DNA from: Candidatus Methanomethylicia archaeon
Lineage (GTDB): Archaea; Thermoproteota; Methanomethylicia; Culexarchaeales; Culexarchaeaceae
DNA: 64,000 nucleotides
Assembly: GCA_025058215.1 (NCBI GenBank)
Contig: JANXEO010000001.1
Coordinates: forward strand, 372,001 to 436,000
Direction: 5' to 3'
Position 1 is the first letter of the stretch. Each line of letters opens with the position of its first letter. Below are positions 51,359 through 59,516 of this stretch, piece by piece. The position numbers and the translations under genes are program-made. The notes beneath the pieces were generated by a model. That model saw only the letters and a program-made list of their open reading frames with translations, ran no database searches and was not told the origin of the DNA.

Positions 51359-51691
51359 TTGTTTACATTTATGAAATGGGATAATGATGGTAGAGGATTA
51401 TCAATTCAATTAAAAACTTCAGAAAAATATTCTGCTTTCTTATCTTTTAGAGCTTACAGTAATTCTATACGTATCTGTTTAATTATATATGCTAAGAGGG
51501 ATATCTCTGGTAAAATAGTTTTTGAATTATTTATGAATTTAAATGAGTTTGAATTTTTAATTAAATCCCTCCAAAAATTGAGTTCTTTGTTAAATATTGA
51601 AGGAGGGTTTTCCATTGTTAATGAATTGGATAAAGTGATAATGCATCTAAAGTGGTTAAGGAATTATATTGGAGGTGGGGGAAATGAGTGA
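51359..51691 (+). CDS. Small unknown protein of the radA cluster
   Basis: The product has about 110 residues and appears beta-rich at first (GLSIQLKTSEKYSAFLSFRA, SIRICLIIYAKRDISGKIVF), then helical (NEFEFLIKSLQKLSSLLN). No family is recognised. TTG 51359 follows GGTGAT with a short spacer and starts next to the upstream stop; ATG 51371 is an alternative. The final 8 bases overlap radA, whose ribosome-binding site lies within its last codons. Tight packing suggests that the product works with its neighbours. Confidence 0.6.
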   Translation: MFTFMKWDNDGRGLSIQLKTSEKYSAFLSFRAYSNSIRICLIIYAKRDISGKIVFELFMNLNEFEFLIKSLQKLSSLLNIEGGFSIVNELDKVIMHLKWLRNYIGGGGNE

Positions 51692-52655
51692 AGAACTTAA
51701 AAATTTAGAAGATATTCCTGGTATAGGCTCTAGTACTGCTGAAAAATTGAGGAAAGCAGGTATATACAGTCCAAAACAATTATCATTGTATAGTATAGAT
51801 GAATTAATTACATTATTGGATTTAAGCGATTACTCTAGATTAAATAAAGCTCTAATACATGTTAGAAGTGTTTTCAATAGAAGTAGAGTTATTAATGGTT
51901 TGGAATTTTCATCTATTAGAAAAAACTTACCAAAGATTTCCACAAAAGTGGATTCAATAGATAAACTTCTTAGAGGTGGAATTGAACCTAAATGTATATA
52001 TGAATTTGTAGGTGAATATGGTTCTGGTAAATCTCAATTATGTTTTCAAATATCCGTTACCACTCAATTAACTAGGAATAATGGTGGAATTGGTGGAAGT
52101 GTATTTTACATTGATTGTGAAGGAACATTCTCTGATTCTAAAATTTGTAAAATAGCTGAAAGATTCAACTTTCTCGAACCACTTAAAAATATTTTTATTT
52201 CTCAACCAGTAAATGTTGATGAACAAATAGATTTTATAAGGATTATGGCTCCTAAACTTATTGAAAATAAAAATGTTAAATTAATTGTACTTGATGGATT
52301 AATTACACATGTTAGAGCTGAGTATAAGGGTAGGGAAATGCTTGTTGCAAGACAGCAAACATTAAACTATATATTGAATTTTTTAATGCGTTTAGCAATG
52401 ATATACGATATTTACGTTGTAGTAACAAATCAAGTAATTTCTAAACCGACTTTTGGCGGTGGAATTACAGCAGCTGGAGGTAATGTAGTTGCACATGCAA
52501 CCACACATAGATTATTCCTTCAACACGCATCATCTGATTATGCAAAGAAGGGTATGGAAATTAGGAAAATGATAGTTGAAGATAGTCCATATATTCCAAG
52601 AGGTGAATATGCACTTTTTGCGATATGTGAAGAAGGGGTTATCGATGTATTATAA
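51684..52655 (+). CDS. radA: RadA-type recombinase, divergent
   Basis: RadA forms filaments on single-stranded DNA and drives strand exchange. An N-terminal helix-hairpin-helix domain (LEDIPGIGSSTAEKLRKAGI) precedes the RecA core. Walker A is GEYGSGKSQ at residues 110-118, the catalytic Glu is in YIDCEGTF (residue 146), and Walker B is LIVLDGLITHVRAEY near 200. Several usual residues differ. The polymerisation motif FxxA is FSSI (75-78), EGTFRPER is EGTFSDSK, VDSLT is LDGLI, and loop L2 lacks the usual GGH. GGAGGTGGGGGAA precedes ATG 51684. It may be the main RadA of a divergent lineage or a paralogue. Confidence 0.88.
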   Translation: MSEELKNLEDIPGIGSSTAEKLRKAGIYSPKQLSLYSIDELITLLDLSDYSRLNKALIHVRSVFNRSRVINGLEFSSIRKNLPKISTKVDSIDKLLRGGIEPKCIYEFVGEYGSGKSQLCFQISVTTQLTRNNGGIGGSVFYIDCEGTFSDSKICKIAERFNFLEPLKNIFISQPVNVDEQIDFIRIMAPKLIENKNVKLIVLDGLITHVRAEYKGREMLVARQQTLNYILNFLMRLAMIYDIYVVVTNQVISKPTFGGGITAAGGNVVAHATTHRLFLQHASSDYAKKGMEIRKMIVEDSPYIPRGEYALFAICEEGVIDVL

Positions 52656-52977
52656 TTTAAGTATTTTAGAAAAGTTTAAGTTAAAATTTAAAGATAAAGG
52701 GAGATCGTGGGTTAATCGTTGTATTGCTAGATTAAATGACGTTACTAAAACTAGTGATCCTAATGTATGGTTTGTGAAAGGTAAATCTAAATTTGGAGAT
52801 TACTATGAAATTTATAAAGTCACCTTTATTAAAAGTGCTGGAAAATATGTTTGTACCTGTTATTCAATTAGTAAAATGTATGGCTTAATTAGAATGAGGA
52901 ATATTTGTACACATGTAGGTTCTGTAATTTTATGGAGAATGCTTAAAGGTGATTTAATTGAAGAATCTAAAACTTGA
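52645..52977 (+). CDS. SWIM zinc-finger protein
   Basis: The 110-residue product has the SWIM pattern CxC-x(n)-CxH: YVCTCYS (Cys 70, Cys 72) and ICTH (Cys 88, His 90), 15 residues apart. SWIM domains occur in SWS1/Shu2, partners of Rad51 paralogues in eukaryotes, and in archaeal proteins of unknown function. Here the gene overlaps radA by 11 bases, a direct operon link between SWIM and a recombinase. ATG 52645 is chosen because longer forms lie entirely inside radA. Confidence 0.85.
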   Translation: MYYNLSILEKFKLKFKDKGRSWVNRCIARLNDVTKTSDPNVWFVKGKSKFGDYYEIYKVTFIKSAGKYVCTCYSISKMYGLIRMRNICTHVGSVILWRMLKGDLIEESKT

Positions 52978-53488
52978 AGAATTAATACATTTAGTATCTT
53001 TTACTAATACCCAAATACTATTTTTTGGTAATAGTTCTATTGCCCTTATTAATATACTCCCAAAGTTTACCTGTGAAAAGTTGTTGTTTGTATTAGAGCA
53101 ACCATTTCCACTATATAATTTTTCGAATTATGAGCAATATATACTTGAATGTGATGTTTTTAATCCATGGGATATATTTAAGTTTAAAGATATGGTTAAA
53201 ATAATTATTTATCTACCTAGATTTCCATCAATAAAGCATTACAATCATAAAACATGTGGTAAATTATCTTACAAAATTTTTATTGATAAAATTCAATTCA
53301 TACTTAAAGTTCTAAAACTTCTTTCCTTAAGACTCTTTTTAATTTTCAAAGGTGGAATTATCTCTTTTGACCCGAAACCGTATATTCATCCATACTTCAT
53401 TAACTACATAATTTCATTATTTGATTTAGCAATATACTGTGATGATGGTTTTACACTAGTAAAATCTCTTTATGAAACTGGTTTATAA
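52958..53488 (+). CDS. Unknown protein, last gene of the radA cluster, possible decayed RecA fold
   Basis: The 176 residues match no family I know. The order of hydrophobic strands recalls a small RecA-like core without catalytic residues: TQILFFGNSSIALI in place of a P-loop, KLLFVLEQPF, VKIIIYLPRFP in place of Walker B, and LRLFLIFKGGI. This comparison is speculative. TTG 52958 follows GGTGAT with a four-base spacer, a strong start. The gene overlaps the SWIM gene by 20 bases and the convergent radical SAM gene by 19. Confidence 0.65.
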   Translation: MKNLKLEELIHLVSFTNTQILFFGNSSIALINILPKFTCEKLLFVLEQPFPLYNFSNYEQYILECDVFNPWDIFKFKDMVKIIIYLPRFPSIKHYNHKTCGKLSYKIFIDKIQFILKVLKLLSLRLFLIFKGGIISFDPKPYIHPYFINYIISLFDLAIYCDDGFTLVKSLYETGL

Positions 53489-54576
53489 CATATTCCAAGT
53501 TTCTCAGCATATGTATATGCTTCATTCATTTCATTCCAAGTAATTCTTCTATTAATATCTTTATATTTTTCTGGATATTCTCTAACTAAATATTCTGGTC
53601 TATATTGTTCCATAATGTTAACTAAAGACCTAGGTATATTTTCACTTATCCATTTTAATGTAGGTTTTGTACAGCATTCAATATGATTTGGCATTACTAA
53701 ATGACGTATTATCATATCTATTGGATAATCATGCATAATCTTATGATTCCAAGAAACTATTTCAAAATATCTATCAACATTTGATAATCTTTTTGCACAT
53801 TCATTATTTCCATACTTAAAATCTGGTAATCCGATATCTATTATTTCAAGTAGTATCTTCATAGTTTCTTCACTACAATACATATTACTATTCCAAAGTA
53901 GTGGTACGTTTATATCCATATACTTTAATGATTCCACTATTGTATGTAAGTTTGGTGTTGGTTCTCCACCAACGTAATTTATATTTCTAACACCTTCTTC
54001 CCTCAATCTTCTAGATATTTTAGCAAGAGTTTTTGCATCTACTTTTAAACCACCATGTGGATGCAACTGACTTATATCATAATTTTGACAGAATACACAT
54101 CTAAAATTACATGATGAAAAGAATATTGTTCCACTTGGCACTAATGGAGCTTCTTCACCCCAATGGTGAAACCATGATGAAACATAAGTATTTGAATCCA
54201 ATCTGCAGAAACCAGGTTTAATTCTTCTATCCACCTTGCATCTTTTTTCACAAAATACACATTCCTTTAGAATTCTATTTACAATTTCTATTTTTAAATC
54301 TAAAAAATTCTTACTTGGAATAGGAAGTTCTTCAAGCTTCAATTTACCATGTACAATTTTCTCGTAAGCTTCTTTGAATTCTTTTGCTCTTTTCTCATGT
54401 TCTATCCATAAATCTTCAAGAGCTTCATCTTCTTTAAATTCTGATGATATTCTTTTACATATGCGGTATTTTGCTGGTTTTTGATTTCTCATAACCGCTA
54501 AATACCATGAAAGTCTATTTTTAACTTCTCGATCTTCAAGCACGTATATCGAATCTGGTCTTAGTAATAAATTCAT
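53470..54576 (-). CDS. Radical SAM protein, PflX-like (COG1313)
   Basis: The radical SAM motif is CNFRCVFCQN near residue 154, which is CxxxCxxC. It is preceded by a Cys-rich segment CVFCEKRCKVDRRIKPGFC near 111 that may hold a further cluster or zinc. Later motifs YVGGEPTPNLHTIVESL and PDFKYGNNECAKRLS match the PflX/activase-like family, whose targets are unknown. Length of 368 residues is typical for the group. The 3' end overlaps the last gene of the radA cluster by 19 bases, tail to tail. Confidence 0.85.
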   Translation of the reverse strand: MNLLLRPDSIYVLEDREVKNRLSWYLAVMRNQKPAKYRICKRISSEFKEDEALEDLWIEHEKRAKEFKEAYEKIVHGKLKLEELPIPSKNFLDLKIEIVNRILKECVFCEKRCKVDRRIKPGFCRLDSNTYVSSWFHHWGEEAPLVPSGTIFFSSCNFRCVFCQNYDISQLHPHGGLKVDAKTLAKISRRLREEGVRNINYVGGEPTPNLHTIVESLKYMDINVPLLWNSNMYCSEETMKILLEIIDIGLPDFKYGNNECAKRLSNVDRYFEIVSWNHKIMHDYPIDMIIRHLVMPNHIECCTKPTLKWISENIPRSLVNIMEQYRPEYLVREYPEKYKDINRRITWNEMNEAYTYAEKLGICYKPVS

Positions 54577-54639
54577 ATCAATTTATTTTGTGTTCGTTAA
54601 ATAATAAATATTTGTTGTTTAAATTATATTTTGGATTTT

Positions 54640-55053
54640 ATGTCTAGCAAACGTAAAGTGAAAAGTAGTTCTAGAAATACAAAAATATTCTCAATTATAG
54701 TTTTATTTCTAATACTTATTGGAATATCTGCAGTATTCTTCATGTCTCTTCCAGAGAAAGTTGAAGTTAAAGCTAAATTTAATACTATTTCATTGTATCT
54801 ATCTGGTGATCATTACCGTATATGTTTAGTGTATTCTATTGAAAACCCTAAACCCTATGGTACTAGGGTATATGTAACTCTTGATTTAAGGGATGCTGGA
54901 AGTTCATTGAATGTTATGGTTTCAAATGTTATTGGTATTTTCGATAATTCAACTAGGAAATTTATACAATACGAGTTTTCTGGTAATTATATTTTAAAAT
55001 TTACTTTAGAGATGTCTGCTAATGAAGTGAAAACTATATTAATACTACTGTAA
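54640..55053 (+). CDS. Membrane-anchored protein, unrecognised
   Basis: After a basic N-terminus (SSKRKVKSSSRNTK) one membrane segment, IFSIIVLFLILIGISAVFFM, leads to a beta-rich domain of about 100 residues that probably faces outward, with KVEVKAKFNTISLYLSG and GTRVYVTLDLRDAGSS. I do not recognise a family. ATG 54640 is listed; TTG 54631 is possible. It precedes the Trm112-like gene by 57 bases but has no evident functional link with it. Confidence 0.65.
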   Translation: MSSKRKVKSSSRNTKIFSIIVLFLILIGISAVFFMSLPEKVEVKAKFNTISLYLSGDHYRICLVYSIENPKPYGTRVYVTLDLRDAGSSLNVMVSNVIGIFDNSTRKFIQYEFSGNYILKFTLEMSANEVKTILILL

Positions 55054-55110
55054 ATTAAAGCGAGAGACACTTTTATATATTGTTCATTCTAATTGAATTC
55101 GGTGATTTCC

Positions 55111-55506
55111 TTGAAATATAGGCTAATGGATATATTAGCTTGCCCCATATGTAAACACTTTCCTTTACAATTATATGTCTTTAGCGAAAATAAATATACT
55201 TATAATATTGATTTAAAGAGAGAAATTTTATGTGAAGAATATTGTGGATTAAATGTAAAATTCATTAAAGATTTAAAATCTGAAGAAATTAATTGCAGAA
55301 ATTGTTTAGAACGTGAAGTAAATGAAGGTTTACTCTCATGTGTTAAATGTAGTAGGTGGTATCCAATAATTGAAGAAATTCCACATATGTTACCAGATGA
55401 ATTAAGGGATAAACGTGAAGATATAAAGTTTCTGGAAAAATATATGGAGAAAATACCAGAAAAAATCTTATCCAGAGGTCTCCCATGGAATCTTTCATCA
55501 AAATAA
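55111..55506 (+). CDS. Trm112-like methyltransferase activator
   Basis: Trm112 is the small zinc-binding partner that stabilises several RNA and protein methyltransferases. Signature pieces are LMDILACPICKHFPLQL at the N-terminus and GLLSCVKCSRWYPIIEEIPHMLPDELR (in parts, LLSCVKCSRWYPIIEEIPH) in the second half. The zinc site has four cysteines, CPIC and CVKC, with a central insert. GGTGAT with a four-base spacer selects TTG 55111. It may serve the HemK-like enzyme at 13724-14353. Confidence 0.9.
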   Translation: MKYRLMDILACPICKHFPLQLYVFSENKYTYNIDLKREILCEEYCGLNVKFIKDLKSEEINCRNCLEREVNEGLLSCVKCSRWYPIIEEIPHMLPDELRDKREDIKFLEKYMEKIPEKILSRGLPWNLSSK

Positions 55507-55529
55507 ATTATACCAATAAAATATTATAG

Positions 55530-56312
55530 TCATTTACCAAATCTTCTATTACGTTTTTGATAAATCCTAATTGCACGCCACAAATCTATTTTTCTGAAGT
55601 CAGGCCAGTAAACTTCTAAGAAAACTAACTCACTGTAGGCTGATTGCCACAGTAGAAATCCACTAAGTCTCTCTTCACCACTAGTCCTTATTATCAAATC
55701 AGGATGAGGTTGTGGTAAATGTGATGTATATAGATACCTTTCAACTGTTGCTTCATCTATTTGGTCTACATCTATAATATTACTTTCTACATCTTTACAT
55801 AATCTCTTTACAGCATCCACTATTTCAGCACGTCCACCATATGCAAATGCAAAATTCAAGTATCTTTCATTATAAACTTCAGTTTCTTTCTCCACTTTCT
55901 CTATCTTTCTTCTCAAATCTTCATTCAATAATTCCTTCCTACCTAGAAATTTGATTCTAACTCTTTTTTCATGAATATTTTCATCATTCATATACTCATC
56001 TAGATATTTATTTGCTAAATTCATTATCGCTTCTATTTCCTCTTTACTTCTATTGAAATTTTCTGTTGAAAATACGTATAGTGTAAGTATTTTTATACCA
56101 GTATCATAACACCATTTAATTAAATCCTTTACTTTCTCAGCGCCTTTTTCATGTCCAGCCCATGGTGGAAGATTTCTTTCTTTAGCCCATCTCCTATTTC
56201 CATCTAATATTACTCCAATATGTATAGGTTTATCTTTATCCTTTATTTGTCTCCAAAGCCATTTTTCATACAATTTGTATACTCCAATTAATTCAAGTAA
56301 TTTCCTCAGCAT
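55530..56312 (-). CDS. uppS: cis-Prenyltransferase (UppS/dehydrodolichyl diphosphate synthase family)
   Basis: The enzyme makes polyprenyl diphosphate for glycosyl carrier lipids such as dolichol phosphate. Family regions are GVILDGNRRWAKERNLPPWAGHEKG (in parts, VILDGNRRWAKERN), LYVFSTENFNRS near residue 80, FAYGGRAEIVDAVK and LIIRTSGEERLSGFLLWQ near 210, followed by YSELVFLEVYWPDF. GGATGAT three bases upstream selects ATG 56312; ATG 56339 would add nine residues. Confidence 0.94.
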   Translation of the reverse strand: MLRKLLELIGVYKLYEKWLWRQIKDKDKPIHIGVILDGNRRWAKERNLPPWAGHEKGAEKVKDLIKWCYDTGIKILTLYVFSTENFNRSKEEIEAIMNLANKYLDEYMNDENIHEKRVRIKFLGRKELLNEDLRRKIEKVEKETEVYNERYLNFAFAYGGRAEIVDAVKRLCKDVESNIIDVDQIDEATVERYLYTSHLPQPHPDLIIRTSGEERLSGFLLWQSAYSELVFLEVYWPDFRKIDLWRAIRIYQKRNRRFGK

Positions 56313-56373
56313 ATAATCATCCTCTATAAATCGCACCATCCATAATTCTTTATTAAATTAATAATTAAACACC

Positions 56374-57279
56374 TTAAAATTTATTTGATTTAATTATCTT
56401 TAATGCTTTTATACTTAATTTTAATGGGGTTAATATGGGTTCTCCTTTTTCAATGTACTCATAGGTTTTTCCGCCTTTAAATTTTATGTAATTACATATT
56501 TGTTTTGCTAAATCTTCTTCTACTTCAGATGAAAATACTATAGCATCTACTACTTCTTTAATTTTTTCAGTAGTTTTTGGATGGTCATCAATCCTATATA
56601 ACTCAAATTTATATTCTCCATTTTTAACTATTTTCTTCATAATTACCTTTAATATTCCAAACAAAATATGATCACTAAAAATGTATTTTATTCTTTCATT
56701 TGTTAATGTGTTTAGTATATTTTTTAATTCTTCAGTTTCATTCACCATTATTTCCATGTTATTTAATTCTTGTATTATGTCCTTAGCTCTTGGATTACTT
56801 GATCTTTTGATAGCAGCTTCAGATATTACTTTTATCATTAATGTTAATGCTACAATTGATTTCTCCAAGTCATCTTTAATATCATGTATTTTCAATTGTA
56901 TTGTTTTTGGCATGATAATTTTCTTTAATTCTAAACCCATTTCCTTAAATAATACTGCTATAACTTCAAACTTCATTATCCTACATATATCTATCAAATT
57001 TTTCATTTGTGGAGTTATTTTTTCACTTTCATCAATTAATATTATAATTTTATCCAAATCTCTATATGGTGCTATATATCTACAGTATTCTAATGGTGTA
57101 TGACATCTTATAGTACATCCAATTAAAGTTTCTGATATTAATGGTATCATACTTATAGATTGATATACATCTTCTTCAGCAATTACACATAGGTCTTGAG
57201 TTGATAACGTTAATTGAATGAGGTCTTCGATACCTATATTTAACACTTTTTCAATAATTCTCCTCCATTGAAATTCCAA
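56374..57279 (-). CDS. Unknown protein, possibly a degenerate SIS (phosphosugar isomerase-like) domain
   Basis: The roughly 300-residue product follows glmM on the same strand. One segment, LDKIIILIDESEKITPQMKNLI followed by CRIMKFEVIAVLF (first part IILIDESEKITPQMKN), has the layout of a SIS domain: a strand, a Ser-x-x-(T/S) turn, a helix and a second strand. A similar strand pair, DAIVFSSEVEEDLAKQICNYI, appears near the C-terminus. This could be a remote sugar-phosphate isomerase or binder. Confidence in the fold is low. TTG 57279 after GGAGGG fits better than TTG 57294, which lies inside glmM. Confidence 0.6.
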   Translation of the reverse strand: MEFQWRRIIEKVLNIGIEDLIQLTLSTQDLCVIAEEDVYQSISMIPLISETLIGCTIRCHTPLEYCRYIAPYRDLDKIIILIDESEKITPQMKNLIDICRIMKFEVIAVLFKEMGLELKKIIMPKTIQLKIHDIKDDLEKSIVALTLMIKVISEAAIKRSSNPRAKDIIQELNNMEIMVNETEELKNILNTLTNERIKYIFSDHILFGILKVIMKKIVKNGEYKFELYRIDDHPKTTEKIKEVVDAIVFSSEVEEDLAKQICNYIKFKGGKTYEYIEKGEPILTPLKLSIKALKIIKSNKF

Positions 57280-57283
57280 TAAT

Positions 57284-58657
57284 TTACCCTCCAAAGCTTC
57301 TAATTATACTCATCAATTTCCTTTCGTATTTAAATGAAATTTCTTCGGCTTCCTCCAGATTTTTTGCTTCAGAGTATATTCTTATTATTGGTTCTGTTCC
57401 TGATGGTCTAACCAATATCCATGTATTTTTCCCAAACCATATTTTTAAACCATCAATTCTCTCTATTCTCCAAACGTTTTCTAATGTTAATTCTTCATAC
57501 AATTTCCTCATAACTTCATTTTTTAATTGATTTGGACATTTTACTTTCTTTTTGATACTGTAATATTTAGGTAGTAATGATATTAACTTTGATAATTTTC
57601 CTTCACCTTCAGTTAATGCGTCTAACATCATTGCTGTAGCCATAGCTCCATCTCTTACGTATTGATGTTCTGGATAAAGTATACCCCCATTATCCTCTAA
57701 CCCCATAACTCCTCTAACTTTTTTAAGTTCATGTGATACTACTACACTTCCCACAACAGTCCATTGAATAATTCCACCAAATTTTTCAGTTACATCTTCT
57801 ACTATTTTAGAAGTACTTATTGGGGTTACTATAATTCCTCCCCCCTTCTTCCTCAATACATATTCTACAAGTATAGCTCCTGTTTTATCTCCCCAATGAA
57901 TTGCTCCTTCATCATCTATGAATATTGCTCTATCTCCATCTCCATCATATGAAACTCCAAAGTCACATTCTTCTTTTACAACAATTCTTCCAACATCAAT
58001 TAATGTTTGAGGTGTTGGTTCAGCACCTCTACCTGGGAATTCCTCATCTATATGTCCGTTAACAACCATGTAATTACAATTTAATTCTTCAAGTAATTTT
58101 GGTATTGTAAGTATTGAAACTCCATTTCCAGGGTCTATTAAAACATTATATCCTATTGACGATATACGTTTAACATTGACATTTCTCTTTATTGATTTTA
58201 AGTAATCATCAATTATATTTGGAGCTGTAGTTATATATCCAATTTCATTCCAAGGTCTTCTAGAAAATTTTTCATTGAAAAATATTTCTTCAATTTCTTC
58301 TTCAATTTCACGTGGAACTTCAATTCCATCACTCCCAATAACTTTTATACCATTAAATTCTGGTGGATTATGACTTGCTGTTATCATTACTCCACCATCT
58401 AACTTTAAACTTTTAACTCCAAATTGTAGTAATGGAGTTGTAGTCATTCCAGCATTATAAACTTTACATCCAGTAGCCATTAAACTACTTGCAACTGTTC
58501 TAAATAATATGGGGCTAGTCTTTCTACCATCATATCCAAGCATAATTTCACCACAATTAAAATACGTTCCAATAGCTAATGCTATTTTAGCTACAAATTC
58601 TGGCGTAAGTTCCTCAATAGTTCCTCTAATACCATTAGTTCCAAATAATCTCCCCAT
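57284..58657 (-). CDS. glmM: Phosphoglucosamine/phosphomannomutase (GlmM family)
   Basis: The enzyme moves phosphate between C6 and C1 of glucosamine, mannose or glucose phosphates. It starts GRLFGTNGIRG. The phosphoserine loop is TASHNPPEFNGIKV near residue 94, the metal loop YDGDGDRAIFID near 238, the sugar loop GLEDNGG near 316, and the phosphate-binding RPSGTEPIIRIYSEA near 420. Archaeal paralogues differ in sugar preference, so the exact substrate is open. GGTG upstream selects ATG 58657. Confidence 0.93.
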   Translation of the reverse strand: MGRLFGTNGIRGTIEELTPEFVAKIALAIGTYFNCGEIMLGYDGRKTSPILFRTVASSLMATGCKVYNAGMTTTPLLQFGVKSLKLDGGVMITASHNPPEFNGIKVIGSDGIEVPREIEEEIEEIFFNEKFSRRPWNEIGYITTAPNIIDDYLKSIKRNVNVKRISSIGYNVLIDPGNGVSILTIPKLLEELNCNYMVVNGHIDEEFPGRGAEPTPQTLIDVGRIVVKEECDFGVSYDGDGDRAIFIDDEGAIHWGDKTGAILVEYVLRKKGGGIIVTPISTSKIVEDVTEKFGGIIQWTVVGSVVVSHELKKVRGVMGLEDNGGILYPEHQYVRDGAMATAMMLDALTEGEGKLSKLISLLPKYYSIKKKVKCPNQLKNEVMRKLYEELTLENVWRIERIDGLKIWFGKNTWILVRPSGTEPIIRIYSEAKNLEEAEEISFKYERKLMSIIRSFGG

Positions 58658-58870
58658 CAATTACACCTTCTCACTTCTCTTTTCTTGTTTAAATACATAA
58701 ACATTTATAATTAATTTAATAGTAATCAAGACATCTATAATGGTCATAAATAAATATTCTACACTATAATAGTAACTTATAGTATAGATTAATGATAGCT
58801 TAGTAAGGAACTTAAAAAGTTCACTACATATTAAGTTCATAATAAAATAAATTTGTGAAAATATATTTAG

Positions 58871-58968
58871 TGCCTCGGCCGGGATTTGAACCCGGGTTTC
58901 CTGTCACCCATGTTGGTGATCGCAGGCTCGAAAGGCCTGCATACTTGGCCGGACTATACGACCGAGGC
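58871..58968 (-). tRNA. tRNA-Glu(TTC) with a non-canonical 23-base intron in the variable region
   Basis: The acceptor GCCTCGG/CCGAGGC, T-arm CCGGG-TTCAAAT-CCCGG and anticodon stem CAGGC/GCCTG with loop CTTTCGA give anticodon TTC. Between the anticodon stem and the T-stem are 27 bases instead of four or five. CCTG pairs with CAGG, flanked by three-base bulges CGA and AAA, with an inner TCACC:GGTGA helix: a bulge-helix-bulge. Splicing in the bulges would remove 58898-58920 and leave CGAC. Confidence 0.9.
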
Positions 58969-59042
58969 TTATTATAATATCTTTACTCAACAATTGTGAT
59001 AAAAATTTGATTTTTTAAATCTTTCTTTATGATGAAACTTCA

Positions 59043-59357
59043 TTACTCTTTAGTTGTTATAGTATATTTGCATCCAGTGTACATTAGCGCATCATCAATT
59101 TTCCTTATTAAACTTCTTAATTGTTCTATTGTTGGTATATTTGTCCATTCAATAACATAATCGTAATCTCCTATGATTTTCGTACCTCCACGTATGCTTT
59201 TCCCAGTTTTAATATCTATGTTTGGATCCAATATTGAAATTATTTGTTGGATTGCTTCTCCATATGGATATGTTTTTGCTAATTGCCTCATTAAGTTATC
59301 AAGTGCTTCTAAACCTTTATCTATTGATGGACCATAGAGTTTTATATAACTTTTCAT
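59043..59357 (-). CDS. Conserved-looking small protein, unrecognised
   Basis: The 104-residue product (MKSYIKLYGPSIDKGLEALD at its start) has an N-terminal helical half and a C-terminal half with strands (YDYVIEWTNIP, CKYTITTKE). I do not recognise a family. ATG 59357 is preferred over ATG 59381, because the TATA-like TTTAAATATAC lies directly before 59381, which would place the transcription start inside a longer gene. It forms a minus-strand pair with the next gene, 160 bases away, and each has its own promoter-like sequence. Confidence 0.65.
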   Translation of the reverse strand: MKSYIKLYGPSIDKGLEALDNLMRQLAKTYPYGEAIQQIISILDPNIDIKTGKSIRGGTKIIGDYDYVIEWTNIPTIEQLRSLIRKIDDALMYTGCKYTITTKE

Positions 59358-59516
59358 AGTTTTCCCTTTTAAAATTACCATTTAAAGTATATTTAAACTT
59401 ACTTCACTTCCTTTTTCGATGCAAAATTGAGTATTTAAACTTTTTACATTTTCTTTTTTAGAAAGTAAGCTTAATGATAAAATTTGTATTAATTTAAAGG
59501 TAGATTATCACTTAGA

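Noticed and set aside
49475-53488. Reading the cluster as a conjugation or secretion system because of the VirB4-like protein and the membrane protein.
   Set aside because: The ATPase site is lost, no other secretion genes are present, and the strongest neighbours are RadA and a SWIM protein.
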